From the NCBI GenBank assembly GCA_036924085.1, contig JAVGWX010000019.1, forward strand, positions 14,518,696 through 14,582,695: a DNA stretch of 64,000 nucleotides, given 5' to 3'. This stretch comes from Ariolimax columbianus (Eukaryota; Mollusca; Gastropoda; Stylommatophora; Arionidae). Below are positions 1-11,330 of this stretch, piece after piece; position 1 is the first letter of the stretch, and every line of letters starts with the position of its first letter. A program made the translations under genes and the position numbers. The notes beneath the pieces were generated by a model that worked only from the letters and a program-made list of their open reading frames with translations, was not told the origin of the DNA and did no database searches.

Positions 1-205
1 AACTTTAAGTTTAAATTTAAGGTTAAGATTAAGTTAAGAATATATGTCTTATATAAGAACCTGTAAGTCACATAAACAAATTGTGTAACTTTCCTGCTGC
101 AGTAGATTTTTTTTCTTTGTACCAGATTTTCCAGATACAATTTTAACAAATTACAAATTTCTGTACTTTATTATACTTTCAAAAACAATAAAAAATATGT
201 TATTT

Positions 206-457
206 CGAATGCCAACATTGGTGAGTAGTTGTACTCTTTTCTGCGCCCTGAAAAGGACGTTAAGTTTTGCTGTAGCTTTCCTCACATCCCGAGTTTGCTG
301 ATGAAGGTGAACCGCGGTCCTCCAGACGATTGTGCTATGCTTATCTTCACCTGCGTGTCGCTCACTACTACGGAGATCACGTCGATCCATCACCTTGTTA
401 GCCAGCCTGCCATGAAAACAGCCCGTTTCCAATATATTTTGCCTGACCAGACGTTAG
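206..457 (-). mobile_element. SINE-U copy with internal deletion
   Basis: Reverse-oriented copy of the (AAC)n-tailed 350-bp family found intact at 16055, 29465, 42392 and 51446. Landmarks shared are the GCCCTGAAAAGGACGTTAAG block, the GATGAAGGTGAACC block and a terminal CTGACCAGACGTTAG. About 60 bp near the 5' end is missing. The tail has decayed and no clear TSD is visible. Confidence 0.75.
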
Positions 458-818
458 TTTTCCTTTCCTATAACAAATGTAAATGGATTACATTTTTTAA
501 TGTGAAAACGATTTATAAATCAGTCTATTTCACCGCGTCTTTATCCATTACTTTCAGCTGGAAGGACTCACTCTTACAGAAGATGGACGATCTAGTTCAA
601 AATGGACATAAATGAAAGGATACTCCAAACCTGCGGAAGGAAACAAGGATAGAGAATTTTAAACAACTGGTTTTCAGAATTTAAGAAATAAATGCAATAA
701 ATCAATCCATTACCAGTAGCTTGATCAAGAATTGACAGTGAGAAGTAAAGAGGGAATAGATTTGAGTGATAGTTATTTTCATACAAACATGTATTAATTC
801 ATCCATTTTAAGTTCATG

Positions 819-920
819 ACTCAGTACTTCGCCAATGGTTCGTCCATCACTCAGTGGTTCGCCAATAGTTCACCCATCACTCAGTGGTTTGCCAATGGTT
901 CACCCATCACTCAGAAAGTG
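819..920. repeat. 30-bp tandem repeat, about 3 copies
   Basis: Units of the form CATCACTCAGTGGTTCGCCA follow each other with few differences. The neighbouring sequence from 921 to 1240 shows nothing recognisable. Confidence 0.7.
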
Positions 921-1239
921 GTCATTGGTTGGTTTAAAAATACAGCGTAGGCTTGTAAGTTGAGTAGTTAGCTTATCTTAAGAGTTACAACACAAATCAA
1001 CACCACGACACGACCAACACAGTCAGAAACAGTAAACACTATCCTGACCATAAAACAAACAATATCATTTATTACAAGAATAATCATTGCACAATATCAA
1101 CAAAAACCAAAGAATTTCTAAACTTAATAATCTGCCGCGCAAAGAACAGGAGTTGGACTTTGCTGTCAGAGGCTAAATGAGACGCACGCCATGGGAGCAT
1201 TTAGTTGGTGTTTTGACAAACAGGAGAAGGGCGGAAGTT

Positions 1240-1963
1240 GAGTCACTGGCCCCTTAAAACCAATAGTTTTGGGCAGTGGGACTCGAAAGCCTGGGAAGGC
1301 AGCTCATCTAGGAGAAGGAAAACTTTGCATTCCAAATCATCTTAAGCCTTGCAGATACGATACTGGCGTTTCTTGTCGGGTTTTGTCAGATATGGCTGTG
1401 GAACCTGTTTTCTGATTACTCTGAAAGTTGGTCAGCATCTACCAATCCTGACAACAGACGATGTGCGAAGGAGCATACGCAAGAGGATACAATGCCTTAT
1501 CTTAGAGCGAGGAAAGAGAACTTCAGCTGAGTGTTGTGGTAGGGCAGACCAGGCACTTAGCTTGGTTGGCAGCTGGTCTAGGATTGAAGCCCAAAGAGGC
1601 GAACAGATAGAGCATTGCTATGCTGATCGGGCAGTATCACCTTTTCCTTGGGGTAAACATGGCAGACCGAAAGAGGGACCATACAGCATGGGCTACACAT
1701 GGTCTCTATATTTCTGCCCGGGCTTTTGTGCTAATATCACAATTACTATCGTCTGACAAGATGAAAAGAGCCAATGATACGCGTCAACCCAGTTTCTACG
1801 TCTATATCTGTATCTGCAACAACAACACTTTACAAACTCAATAAATATTCTAGCCGTCTTCTTCTGCACCCTCACCATCGGATTACGTACTCAGTCGTTC
1901 TGTGCATTCACACACAATCAGTTCACGAATCTGTACGCTCACACATAGTCAGAATACCCATAC

Positions 1964-1966
<3 letters not shown>
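1240..1966. other. unassigned stretch, no gene recognised
   Basis: An open frame of 135 codons (1349-1756, plus strand) exists but has no recognisable domain, no splice context and an atypical Cys/Arg-rich composition. It may be part of an interspersed repeat represented once here. I do not call it a gene. Confidence 0.3.
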
Positions 1967-1972
<6 letters not shown>

Positions 1973-1995
<23 letters not shown>

Positions 1996-2029
1996 CTTCT
2001 TCTTCTTCTTCTTCTTCTTCTTCTTCTTC
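1973..2029 (-). repeat. (GAA)n tail of LINE-A copy 1
   Basis: About 19 uninterrupted CTT triplets on the plus strand, directly attached to the 3' terminus of the LINE. It is therefore a retrotransposon tail rather than an independent microsatellite. Confidence 0.9.
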
Positions 2030-3295
2030 GTACGCTGTCAGACGTCAACCTGTATTTTTTCGAAAAAAGCAGCGATCATCCTAAGGCTGTCGACACTGCC
2101 ATAGAGCTTGTCTAGTGTTGCCACTGGTGATGGCTTCATGTGCTCTCTCTGATCCTCGCATGTCGGGCAGTTTTGCAGTAAATGTTCAGCGGTCATTTTC
2201 CCAGTACCGCACGTGCATTCGTCAGTGCCACATGTCTTCAATTTATTGAATAGATGGTACATCAGTCTATTGTGGCCAGTGGGAGTCTGAAAACTACGAC
2301 CTGCTCTCTTCTGTTCAACTGGTAATAGGCATCGTTTTTTGTGTAGCCAGTATGTTCTGTTTTCCATTTGGTCATGTATCTGGCTCTAATAAGCATTTTG
2401 GACTCTTCGTAGGTCACACTATGATCTAGTTGTGGTAGTCTTGCACCTTCTTTTGCCAGTCTGCCTGCCTCCTCGTTGCCTTGGATGTTACAGTGGGATG
2501 GAACCCACTGTACCACTACTCTTTTTGGTGCGGACTGCTGGCATAGTTGACAGAGTACTGCTCTTAAATCATTAAGTTCAGTATTTTTCTGGCTTTTTAG
2601 TGCTGTGACCACCGCCAGGGCATCTGTAAACAGGACTATCTAGCTTTCATTTCTTTTGCCTGTCAGCATTGTACCTCAAAGTTATGTCTCTTCTGTTTTT
2701 TTTCAGTCTGGTTGTTCTTGTTTGCAATACCTGGTATGTTTTCTACCACCTCCGGAAATGTATGCTGCTTCCAGGTAGGTTTGGGTACAGTAGGGATGGG
2801 CTTTGGTGTTGTTAATGTGTTCATAGGGTCTTCGCTCATCTCTGCTTTGGCTATTTCTGCAAAGTTTCTCCGCTTTAGTTTCCCATTTCTAAATCTATTT
2901 AGTCTCTGATGCATTTGATGGTCTGTCAGTCTTCTTAGTTTCTCTGCTAGCTGCTGGGCTCTGCAGTCTATTCTGTCGGTCATGGATTGGAGATTTGTAA
3001 TCTTTTCAAGTTCTACAATTGGCGTTGACTTCATGCCTCCTGTTATAACTCTAATGGCTTGATTTTGAAGTTTGCTAACTTTATCGAAGTTCGCCTTCGC
3101 TGCTGTTGTCCATGCCGCAATGCCATACTCGAGAACTGGTCTCACTCTTTCAGTGTACAGTTTCTTTAGTATTCTTCCGTCTGCTCCCCAGCTTGTGCCA
3201 GCAAGTTTCCTCATGATTGCCATTCTTTGTCTGGCTCTCATTCGGTTTCTCTCGATCTGACTTTTCCATGTCATGCGCCGATCAAATGTGACTCC

Positions 3296-3312
3296 GGTCG
3301 ACGTCTGACAGC

Positions 3313-3344
<32 letters not shown>

Positions 3345-3368
3345 AAGAAGAAGAAGAAGAAGAAGAAG
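3296..3368 (+). mobile_element. micro-insertion: last ~20 bp of LINE-A plus (GAA)n
   Basis: Inside LINE-A copy 1 the sequence AAATGTGACTCC occurs at 3284-3295 and again at 3369-3380. The undamaged LINE at 55.7 kb has one copy of this site. Between the repeats sit the LINE-A 3' end (ACGTCTGACAGCGTA) and an (AAG)n run, in the opposite orientation to the host element. This is an extremely 5'-truncated retrotransposition event with a 12-bp TSD. Confidence 0.9.
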
Positions 3369-5386
3369 AAATGTGACTCCCAGGTAGTTTGGGTTATCGT
3401 TTGGCAGCAGATATTTACCGTTAAGACTTTTTTTGGTGTTCTGGGATTTTATTGAAAGCGAGAATATCGTACATGTTATTTTTTCCTCATTTATTTTGAG
3501 CAGCCATGAGTTCGCCCACTCCTCCAGCGATGTTAGGGCCTGCTGCATGCGATTGTTTGCTACGATGAGATTTTCTTCAGAGGTCCACATAGCCAGATCG
3601 TCTGCAAACTTGGAGCTGTGGATTCTTCTTGTTATCTTCTCTGTGATGTGGTTTATATACAACAGAAAAAGTGTGGGTGACAGTACTCCCCCTTGGGGTA
3701 CTCCTTGCTCTTGTGTCACCTTTTTGCTCATCTGCCCTTGTACTTGAACTCTGGCTGTTCTGTTTTCGAGGAAGTGGCTGATCCATCTGTACATTTTTCT
3801 AAATTCTTCACTTATTCGTAGCTTGACTTTAAGTCCCTCTTTCCACACCTTATCAAATGCCTTCTCTAGATCCACCTAAACCGCTACTGTATGCTTTTTC
3901 TCTTGGTAAGCATCTCTATTTCCTACGCTATGAGAGTGATCTGGTCCTCAGTGGATTTGTGTTGTTTAAATCCTGCTTGCTGTGAAATTAATGTGTTTTG
4001 CTTCCAGGTGCTACATCAGTCTGGTATTTATCATACGCTCCATCAGTTTACCTACACAGCTCAGTAGACTGATAGGCATGTATCCATTTGGATCTGTTTT
4101 ATCTGTATGCCTGTCTGTAGAGACATCAATGTGGTTTCCTCTGCCATAATGTTCTATACAAACGTTTCTTGCTGCTTTTTTTCCAACAAGCATGTTGTCA
4201 CCCTGCTTGATGGTAATTTGTTTATTTGATGGTATTTCGTCATTCATGGATCTGAATAATGTCCATAGTTTGTTCCCTTCTTTATCTAGATTGAGGATTT
4301 TCGTTTTTTTTTTTCAACTGTCTTTTGTTATTTGGTTCAGTGTTCTTTTGTATTTCGCAGTGCTGGCCTTGAGTGAGATATTTGCTTCAATAGATTGCTC
4401 TCTCTCTCTCTATCGTGTTGCTAGCGTTTGAGTCTTCATCCTCAGCTTTCTTCAGTTCATGATTCCAATATGGCTTATACTTTTTCCTTGCCCTTCTTGG
4501 GAGGGTCTCGGTTGCTGTTTGCAGTATTGCTTTGCTTAAGCTTTCCACCATAGTTTTCATATTGTTATTTCGTGTATTGATAGTTTCACACAGTCCATCT
4601 GTCAGCATTGCAAATCTGTCCCAGTCGGCTCGTCTGTAGTTCCAACGTGGCAGCGGTTTTATTTCCCGAGGGCCTACTTCCATATCAATATATAGCCTAA
4701 TTGGCCTGTGGTCGCTACCTGCCAATTGGTCGAGCACCTGACGATCTATTTTGTGATATATATCCCCCGTGGAGAAGGCCAAGTCTGGAGTGGAGGTGGT
4801 ATGCCATCTTTTGGAATAGAAGCTAGGACTGTCGTCCGGCCTATTGATAAGACAGAGATTTGTGTATATCTCCCAGTCTTCCACTTCATCCCCTCTGGTG
4901 TCTCTGTCTAAATATCCCCATCTCTCCGAGTGACTGTTAAAGTCTCCAACCACTAGGCAGCTGGAATCCTTGATTTCCATACTCGAGAGCGACAGGTCTT
5001 TGTTGGGTGGGCCATACAGGTTGAAGATACGGATTATCGTTTCTTGTGTCAAAAACACAAAGAAGAGTTTGCCCACCAGCACCTCTTTGCATCGGTATAG
5101 CCACTATGTAGCGTAAAGCTATCTTCTCGGCACATCTCCGAGCACCACCATGCCAGTCAATGCCTGAAAGCGCCTGGTGGATCCCGAACATCTGGACTAG
5201 ACATGGAGAAGACCATCAATGAGTATTACATCGAATTATTCAGGTAATCTGACCTTCCACCCATCACACCCCGATCCCCACTTTCACCCCTTTCCAAACT
5301 TACAACCCGCAAAAATCAGCCACACCCTTGAGACTGGCCACCTAAGAAATCACTGCAGATGACCCCAAAGCGTGTGGACTACCATT

Positions 5387-5645
5387 TTTTTTTTAAATTT
5401 GTTTTTTGCATTCGCCTTATTTCTATGTTCCCCAAGGCGGGTGGGCGTTGCACTGTGTTTTTTATTTCGCGCCTGTCGGCCCAGTGCATCCGACTTCATC
5501 ATGCATTTTATGTAAGGGTCTGCTTCCTCCTGCATTTTCTAAGGGTTTGCTTCTCCTGGGTAACGGCCGGTGCTGTGATGGGGATCGAGCCCAGCACCTT
5601 CGGTTTGTGAGCCGTGCCACATAACCACTAGGCCACGCCGTCCCC
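5387..5645 (-). mobile_element. SINE-T1, tRNA-derived
   Basis: Flanked by an 11-bp TSD, GGACTACCATT (5376-5386 and 5646-5656). On the minus strand it starts GGGGACGGCGTGGCCTAGTG, a tRNA box A region, and has a box B-like GGCTCGATCCC. A central block GATGAAGTCGGATGCACTGG follows, and it ends in an A-rich tail. Relatives lie at 30330 and 62919. Confidence 0.9.
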
Positions 5646-5789
5646 GGACTACCATTCCATCCAGCCCTAGCTAAACGTTATACAACATACCTACACTCAG
5701 GAACGATACCTTCAGTCTCACGTAACTCCAAAACAATACGTGTCTGCATAGAAAAGGAGACGATGAACGCATTGGAAACGTCCGCCTGT

Positions 5790-5936
5790 CCAGGTTAACT
5801 CTATACAAAATGTATACTCGTCTGTCCAGGCCAACTCTATACTAAATGTATACTCGTCTGTCCAGGTCAACTCTATACTAAATGTATACTCGTCTGTCCA
5901 GGTCAACTCTATACAAAATGTATACTCGCCTGTCTC
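5790..5936. repeat. 36-bp minisatellite, left part
   Basis: Four units built on TATACTCGTCTGTCCAGGTC. The array resumes at 6376 after an inserted LINE-A 3' end. Because 36 is a multiple of 3, it gives artefactual open frames. Confidence 0.9.
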
Positions 5937-5948
5937 GATCAACGCTAT

Positions 5949-6375
5949 GCAAGACTACCACAAACAGATACTAGTATGACGTACAAAGAGTCAAAACGGC
6001 TTATCAAAGCCAGATACATGACCAAATGGGAAACCGAACATACTGGTTACACCAAAAACGAAGCCTATTACCAGTTGAACAGAAGAGAGCAGGTCGTTGT
6101 CTTCAGACTTCGCACTGGCCACAATAGACTGAGGTACCACCTATTCAACAAATTGAAGATAGGTGGTACCGACCAATGCCCGTGCGGTACCGGTAAAATG
6201 ACCGCTGAACATCTGCTGCAGAACTGCCCGACATACGAGGATCAGAGAGAGCAGATGTGGCCATCACCAGTGGAACTGTAAGACAAGCTCTATGGCAGTG
6301 TCGACAGCCTCATGATGACCGCCACTTTTTTCGAAAAAAAATGGTTACTGTCTGACTGCGTACGAAGAAGAAGAA
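5949..6375 (+). mobile_element. LINE-A copy 2, 3' end only
   Basis: Flanked by a 12-bp TSD, GATCAACGCTAT (5937-5948 and 6376-6387). It encodes the LINE C-terminus in one open stretch (TYEESK-type start, FRLRTGHNRLRYHLFNKLK, CPCGTGKMTAEHLLQNCPTY) and ends CTGCGTACGAAGAAGAAGAA. The 5' truncation falls within the region after RNase H. Confidence 0.92.
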
Positions 6376-6690
6376 GATCAACGCTATACCAAACGTAAAC
6401 TCGCCTGTCCCGGTCACCTCTATACCAAACGTAAACTCGCCTGTCCCGGTAACCTCTATACCAAACGTAAACTCGCCTGTCCAGGTCACCTCTATACCAA
6501 ACGTATACTCGCCTGTCCCGGTAACCTCTATACCAAACGTAAACTCGCCTGTCCAGGTCACCTCTATACCAAACGTATACTCGCCTGTCCCGGTAACCTC
6601 TATACCAAACGTAAACTCGCCTGTCCAGGTCACCTCTATACTAAACTTAAACTCGCCTGTCCAGGTCACCTCTATACTAAATGTATCCTC
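6376..6690. repeat. 36-bp minisatellite, right part
   Basis: About nine units of the type CTATACCAAACGTAAACTCG. GTAAACT/GTATACT and CCCGGTAAC/CCAGGTCAC variants alternate, giving a 72-bp dimer pattern. It continues the array at 5790. Confidence 0.9.
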
Positions 6691-6709
6691 GCCAAGATCC
6701 GTCCACCTT

Positions 6710-7150
6710 CTCCAAGCCGCGCACCGATCGAACAGGATGGTTTCCGGCGCTCGTACACCGCAATGGACCACATCTCAATCTACTGCCGTGTAATTGAAAT
6801 ACCCAGAGAGAATAAAACTCCTTTAATCTTCACCTTTATCGATTATAAGAAAGCTTTTGACTCTGTACAGTCACTATTTGTTTGCCACTCGCTGCTGGTC
6901 CAAAGCATTGTTTCTGACTATGTCAAAACCCTTGCTAACTGCTACTCAAGACTGTACGAAAACCTGTCACCTCTTTCAAAGATCGTCAAAAGAATCCGTC
7001 CAGAAAGGTGTTTGCTAAGGGGATCTTATCGTAGCAAGATGATTTAGTGCTCATCACAGAAACAAAGACCGGAACCAGATGGTAGCTATGCTTTATAAAG
7101 TAGGGAAAACAACGGGCCTCGAGGTGAATACCTCGAGAAAATGCAAATAA
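6710..7150 (+). mobile_element. RTE-like reverse transcriptase scrap
   Basis: Encodes EQDGFRRSYTAMDHI, then FTFIDYKKAFDSV, the RT block carrying the first catalytic Asp, and further down DDLVLITETKT. The parts are in different frames and heavily decayed. It is a different LINE type from LINE-A, judged by the IDYKKAFDSV signature. Confidence 0.7.
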
Positions 7151-7159
7151 ACTCTGAGA

Positions 7160-9790
7160 AAATATATCCTATGCCAAAAAGTGGCGGGAGGCTATTATTA
7201 TCCCAATCAGAAAACCAAAAAAAGGTCAAGGCAAGCAAGGAAAGCTATAGGCCAATAAGCCTGCTCAGCTGTGTTGGAAAAGTCATGGACAAAATGATAA
7301 ACGCAAGAATAATAAAACATCTGGAAAAAAACCAGCTCCTACTCAATTCACAGTCAGCCTTTAGGAAAAACCGCAACAGCAGACCAACTAGTGTACCTAA
7401 CCCAAAAAATAGAAAACGCATTCCAGGGTAAAGAAAATGTACTTGCGGTCTTTGTGGATATAGCAAAAGATTTTGACAAGGTATGGAGAGAAGGACTCCT
7501 CCTAAAACAATAAAATAGAAGGGAGAATGTACAGCTGGATACAAGTCTTCCTCCGACGCAGAACAACAAGAGTCAAATTAGATGGATCACCGAGCCATAG
7601 AATAACTCTCCAACAAGGCGTACCGTAGGGAGGGGTCATCTCTCCAACCTTCTTTATCCTGTTCATAAACGACATAGCGGATAAACTCCCAAAGAAAGTA
7701 TCCAGTGTTCTACACGCTGACGAATTTGCAATGTGTGAGTGCTGCAGAAAAACTACCAACAACTAAAAATATATATATAGAATGCAGACAGCACTGGAAA
7801 TGTTGGAAAATGGGTTTCAGATTGGAGATTGCAGATTAACATCTCAAAGACAGTCACAACATGCTTTTCACTGTCCAACACCAAGGAAGAAACAAAACTT
7901 AATCTAAATGACAAAGAGCTTGTACAAGAAAATACCCCTATGTATTTCGGAATTAAAATGGACAAGAGAGACACATGGAGGGAACACATACAGAACATAG
8001 AACACAAAGCAGCCAGAAAACTATCCCTCATGAAGAAGCTGGCCGGAACAAGCTGGGCTGCAAATAGCAACATCCTTAAAAATGTATTCACGGGCACAGT
8101 CAGACCAGAACTTGAATACGGTATAACAGCCTGGACCACACCATCAAAAACAAACACGGAACGCCTAAACAAAATTCAAAATTCAGGCTTAAGGATAATA
8201 ACAGGAGGAATGGCTTGGCTTGGCTTCATTCGTTCTAAATCTCCCACTACCAAACCTGAAAGGGCTTAAGTAGCAGAATGTAGTCCAGAGAACAAAATGC
8301 GTTTTGTCGTAGTTTACAGCTTGACTGCGATATTTGCACCTTTTGGTCCAACACATCCGACTTCAGCAAGCATTTTGTGAGTACCGGGTTAGCATTCCCT
8401 CTTAAATCCCTTCTCCTTAGCCAGTTTGCCCTGCTCCAGCCTGTTATCTAGGATCATCGCGTGGAGGTGTAGAAGGGTCTTGGCAGCCCTGATGTTAGCA
8501 GTCAGCTATGGGTCGCTGACCACTGCAGCTCATGCGCTGCTCAGCATCTTCATCCCACAGGAGGAATGAAGACTACACCAATCCATAAAATGGAAACATA
8601 TACAAATAAAAGACCCCTAAATACTAGACGAGAGGAAAGAGTGCTGACACAGTGAAAAGATGCTACGCATGCCTGATCATCCCATACATATCAAACTAAA
8701 ACACCCAGTTAAAAATAGGCTAAAGAGAACCAGCTACATCCATATATCAACCACCTGCACCAAAAATATGGAGAACTAATTCCAAACCAACCTACAGAAA
8801 TAGAAATGCTTATCAACTATGAAGAGCCAAGCTACAACATACACAGCATCGAAATAAGTACAGGGATCCCAGGATTCAGAAGAAAAGACTAACACAGTGT
8901 TCATAAGCTGAAAATGTTAGCACAAACAATGATTGAAGAGAAATATAATACCAAGGAATGGACACAGGTGTACACAGATGGATCAGCAGAGGGGTCAGTC
9001 CGAAACGGGGGAGGAGGCATATTCATAAGACACAAAAGTGTAAATATAACAGAAGAGGCCCTCCCAACAGGAAAGTTGTCCAGAAACCTCAGAGCAGAAT
9101 CGATGGCCCTCCTGCGAGCACTGAGAATATTTCAAACAGAAAGGCAACCTCCAACAAAAATAGATGTATTCACGGACTGCAGAGTACTTTTAGAAACAAT
9201 ACCAAAAAAAAAAACAACGAACCACTGTTATCAGAGATCAGAAGCAGAACTGGGAAAACTCCTGAGATCCTCAACAATAGCGCTCCAACGGCTACACTCC
9301 CATTGCGGAATTATGGGAAACGAGAGAGCTGATGCTCTGGCAAAAGATGGCAGCAAAAAGGCACAATGTAATCATCGAGAACCATACAGAGAAATCAAGA
9401 ACATCATCAGAAATCAGTATATACACCAATAAGAGAAGACAGAAACATAAGCAGTACACCAGACCCAATTCACCAACTCAAAATAAATCAACAAACTACC
9501 TTATTTCGTCTGAGAACTGGACACTGCAGACTACTAGAACATCTATACCGACTGAAGATCTCAAACACCGATGAGTGCCTATGTGTAACAGGATGCCAGA
9601 ACCCTGAGCAGGAATGCCCAATCTATAGGGAAATGAGATGCCAGACCTGGCCAGAGGGTGCGGAGCTGAGACAAAAGCTGTGGGGCAGCCACTCCAACCT
9701 GGTAAAGACTACAGACTTCATCATAGAGACTGGCCTGCAGATATAGCATGACCAAAAGATTCTGAACGCAAAGAAGAAAAAGAAGACTGA
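7160..9790 (+). mobile_element. LINE-C, 5'-truncated, split by a SINE
   Basis: Reverse transcriptase with frameshifts (SYRPISLLSCVGKVMDKMIN, FVDIAKDFDKVW, FINDIADKL, then VRPELEYGITAW) runs to 8212, is interrupted by SINE-S1 (8213-8556), and continues after 8568. A 172-codon frame at 8914-9432 is a complete RNase H: YTDGSAEG (Asp), RAESMALLRAL (Glu), VFTDCRVLL (Asp), GNERADALAK (Asp). A Cys-rich tail follows and the element ends GAACGCAAAGAAGAAAAAG. It belongs with LINE-A by architecture but is clearly diverged. Confidence 0.85.
8213..8556 (-). mobile_element. SINE-S1 inserted in LINE-C
   Basis: Flanked by ACAGGAGGAATG (8201-8212 and 8557-8568), a perfect 12-bp TSD within the LINE-C reverse transcriptase. 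On the minus strand it starts GGGATGAAGATGCTGAGCAG, contains the core GCTGAAGTCGGATG, and ends AACGAATGAAGCCAAGCC. No clear tRNA box B was seen. Confidence 0.92.
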
Positions 9791-9989
9791 ACTCAGGATC
9801 TGCATCGACTGACAACCATAAGGTGTGTGGAAGTAAAACGGTACTTCAGATTACAGGTCAACACAGATGATGAGCTTAACATCTCTTCTATGTGTTCGTG
9901 TTTCTCCCTCTTTTGAATACATTCATCTCTACTGCCATGATGGGTTTGATATTCTTATTTGTATTGACTGCTGTACCCGATGAAAGCAT

Positions 9990-10204
9990 TTTATGTCATA
10001 ACGGAAGTTAGGTTCTTGATTTTGTTCTAAATCGGTATTTCAACCATTCCTATCTATGTTTTATACTCTGCAGGCTACAAGAGAGAGAGAGACTGGGGTA
10101 TTAGCGGACTAGGTTTTTAACTCTCCCAGTTTTACCACCAGAAGCAAGCACTCACATCACTGTACAATTGATACAAAATATAGATTTGACGATAAGCATT
10201 AATG
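9990..10204 (+). repeat. leader of the 55-bp array, shared with 61.2 kb
   Basis: The stretch beginning TTAGGTTCTTGATTTTGTTC is about 75-80% similar to 61206-61385, up to TTAATGTCTGAAATAGTATC just before the first repeat. Two arrays 51 kb apart therefore share a single-copy leader as well as the monomer. Confidence 0.75.
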
Positions 10205-11145
10205 TCTGAAATAGTATCTTACTATCCACATGTTAACAAACTAACCATCAGGCATTACAGTCCTAGCTAGTATCTTACTATCCACATGTTAACAAACTCA
10301 CCCTCAGGCATTACAGTCCTAGCTAGTATCTTACTATCCACATGTTAACAAACCTAGACTGGGCATTATAGATCTAGCTAGTATCTTACTATTCACATGT
10401 TAACAAACTCACCTTCTGGCATTACTGTCCTAGCTAGTATCTTAGTATCTACATGTTCACAAACTCACCCTGGGCATTACAGTCTTAGCTAGTATCTTAC
10501 TATCCACGTGTTAACAAACTCACCCTCAGGCATTACAGTCCTAAGCTGGTATCTTACTATCCACATGGTAACAAACCTACCCTGGGCATTACTGTCCTAG
10601 CTAGTATCTTACTATCCACATGTTAACAAACTCACCCTGGGCATTACAGTCCTAGCTAGTATCTTACTATCCACATGTTAACAAACTCACCCTGGGCATT
10701 ACAGTCCTAGCTAGTATCTTACTATCCACATGTTAACAAACCTACTGTGGGCATTACAGTCCTAGCTAGTATCTTACTATCCACATGTTAACAAATTTAC
10801 GCTGGGCATTACAGTTCTAGCTAGTATCTTACTTTCCCCATGTTAACAAACCTACCCTGGGCATTACAGTCCTAGCCAGTATCTTACTATCTACATGTTA
10901 ACAAACGCACCCTGGGAATTACAGTCCTAGCTAGTATCTTACTATCCACATGTTAACAAACTGACCCTGGGCATTACATTCTTAGCTAGTATCTTACTAT
11001 CCACATGTTAACAAACTCACCCTGGACATTACAGTCCTAGCTAGTATCTTACTATCCACATGTTAACAAACTCACTCTTGGCATTACAGTCCTAGCTAGT
11101 ATCTTACTATCCACATGTTAACAAACTCATCCTAGGCATTACAGG
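10205..11145. repeat. 55-bp minisatellite, ~17 copies
   Basis: Consensus pieces are AGCTAGTATCTTACTATCCA and CATGTTAACAAACTCACCCT, then GGGCATTACAGTCCT. Copies differ at a few positions each. Period and first half match the array at 61.4-64 kb. Confidence 0.92.
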
Positions 11146-11330
11146 TCTATATCACAGGAACCAATTGACACTAACATGTAACAGGTTTATATCACAGGAA
11201 CCAATTGACACTAACATATAACAGGTCTATATCACAGGAACCAATTGATACTGACATGTAATAGGTCTATATCACAGGAACCAATTGACACTGACATGTA
11301 ACAGGTCTATATCACAGGAGCAAGTTGATA
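11146..11330. repeat. 40-bp minisatellite, ~4.5 copies
   Basis: Units contain GTCTATATCACAGGAACCAA and TTGACACTAACATGTAACAG. It abuts the 55-bp array directly. Confidence 0.88.

Larger units (their letters stand above)
1973..5050 (-). mobile_element. LINE-A copy 1 (5'-truncated, RNase H-bearing LINE)
   Basis: Minus-strand copy of the LINE seen best at 53.3-57.2 kb. From its 5' side it shows the C-terminal half of an endonuclease (VVGDFNSH, GSDHRPI; 5050-4400), a reverse transcriptase (DLEKAFDKVW, PQGGVLSP, FADDLAMW; 3875-3380), the RT thumb (VRPVLEYGIAAW; 3274-2663), RNase H (WVPSHCNIQGNEEA) and a Cys-rich C-terminus (CTCGTGKMTAEHLLQNC). Several frameshifts and stops break it. It ends with the diagnostic GCGTACGAAGAAG terminus and a long (GAA)n tail (1973-2029). 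Structure fits the I/Nimb group of LINEs; the clade is inference. Confidence 0.85.

Noticed and set aside
1349..1756. 135-codon frame as a gene
   Set aside because: No recognised domain, atypical composition and overlapping alternative frames; kept only as an unassigned stretch.
1902..2115. Poly-Ser and poly-Leu proteins at 1.9-2.1 kb
   Set aside because: Translation of the (CTT)n tail of LINE-A copy 1.
6310..6771. 153-codon minus-strand frame of TWTGEFTFGIEV repeats
   Set aside because: Product of the 36-bp minisatellite, again a multiple of three. It also runs across a LINE-A 3' end at one side.
6710..9790. Endogenous retrovirus (RT plus RNase H)
   Set aside because: No LTRs, gag, protease, integrase or env; the RT type, endonuclease in relatives, GAA tails and TSDs identify non-LTR retrotransposons.
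10205..11145. CRISPR-like regular repeats, 55-bp period
   Set aside because: The whole 55-bp unit repeats, including the supposed spacers; no unique spacer sequence.
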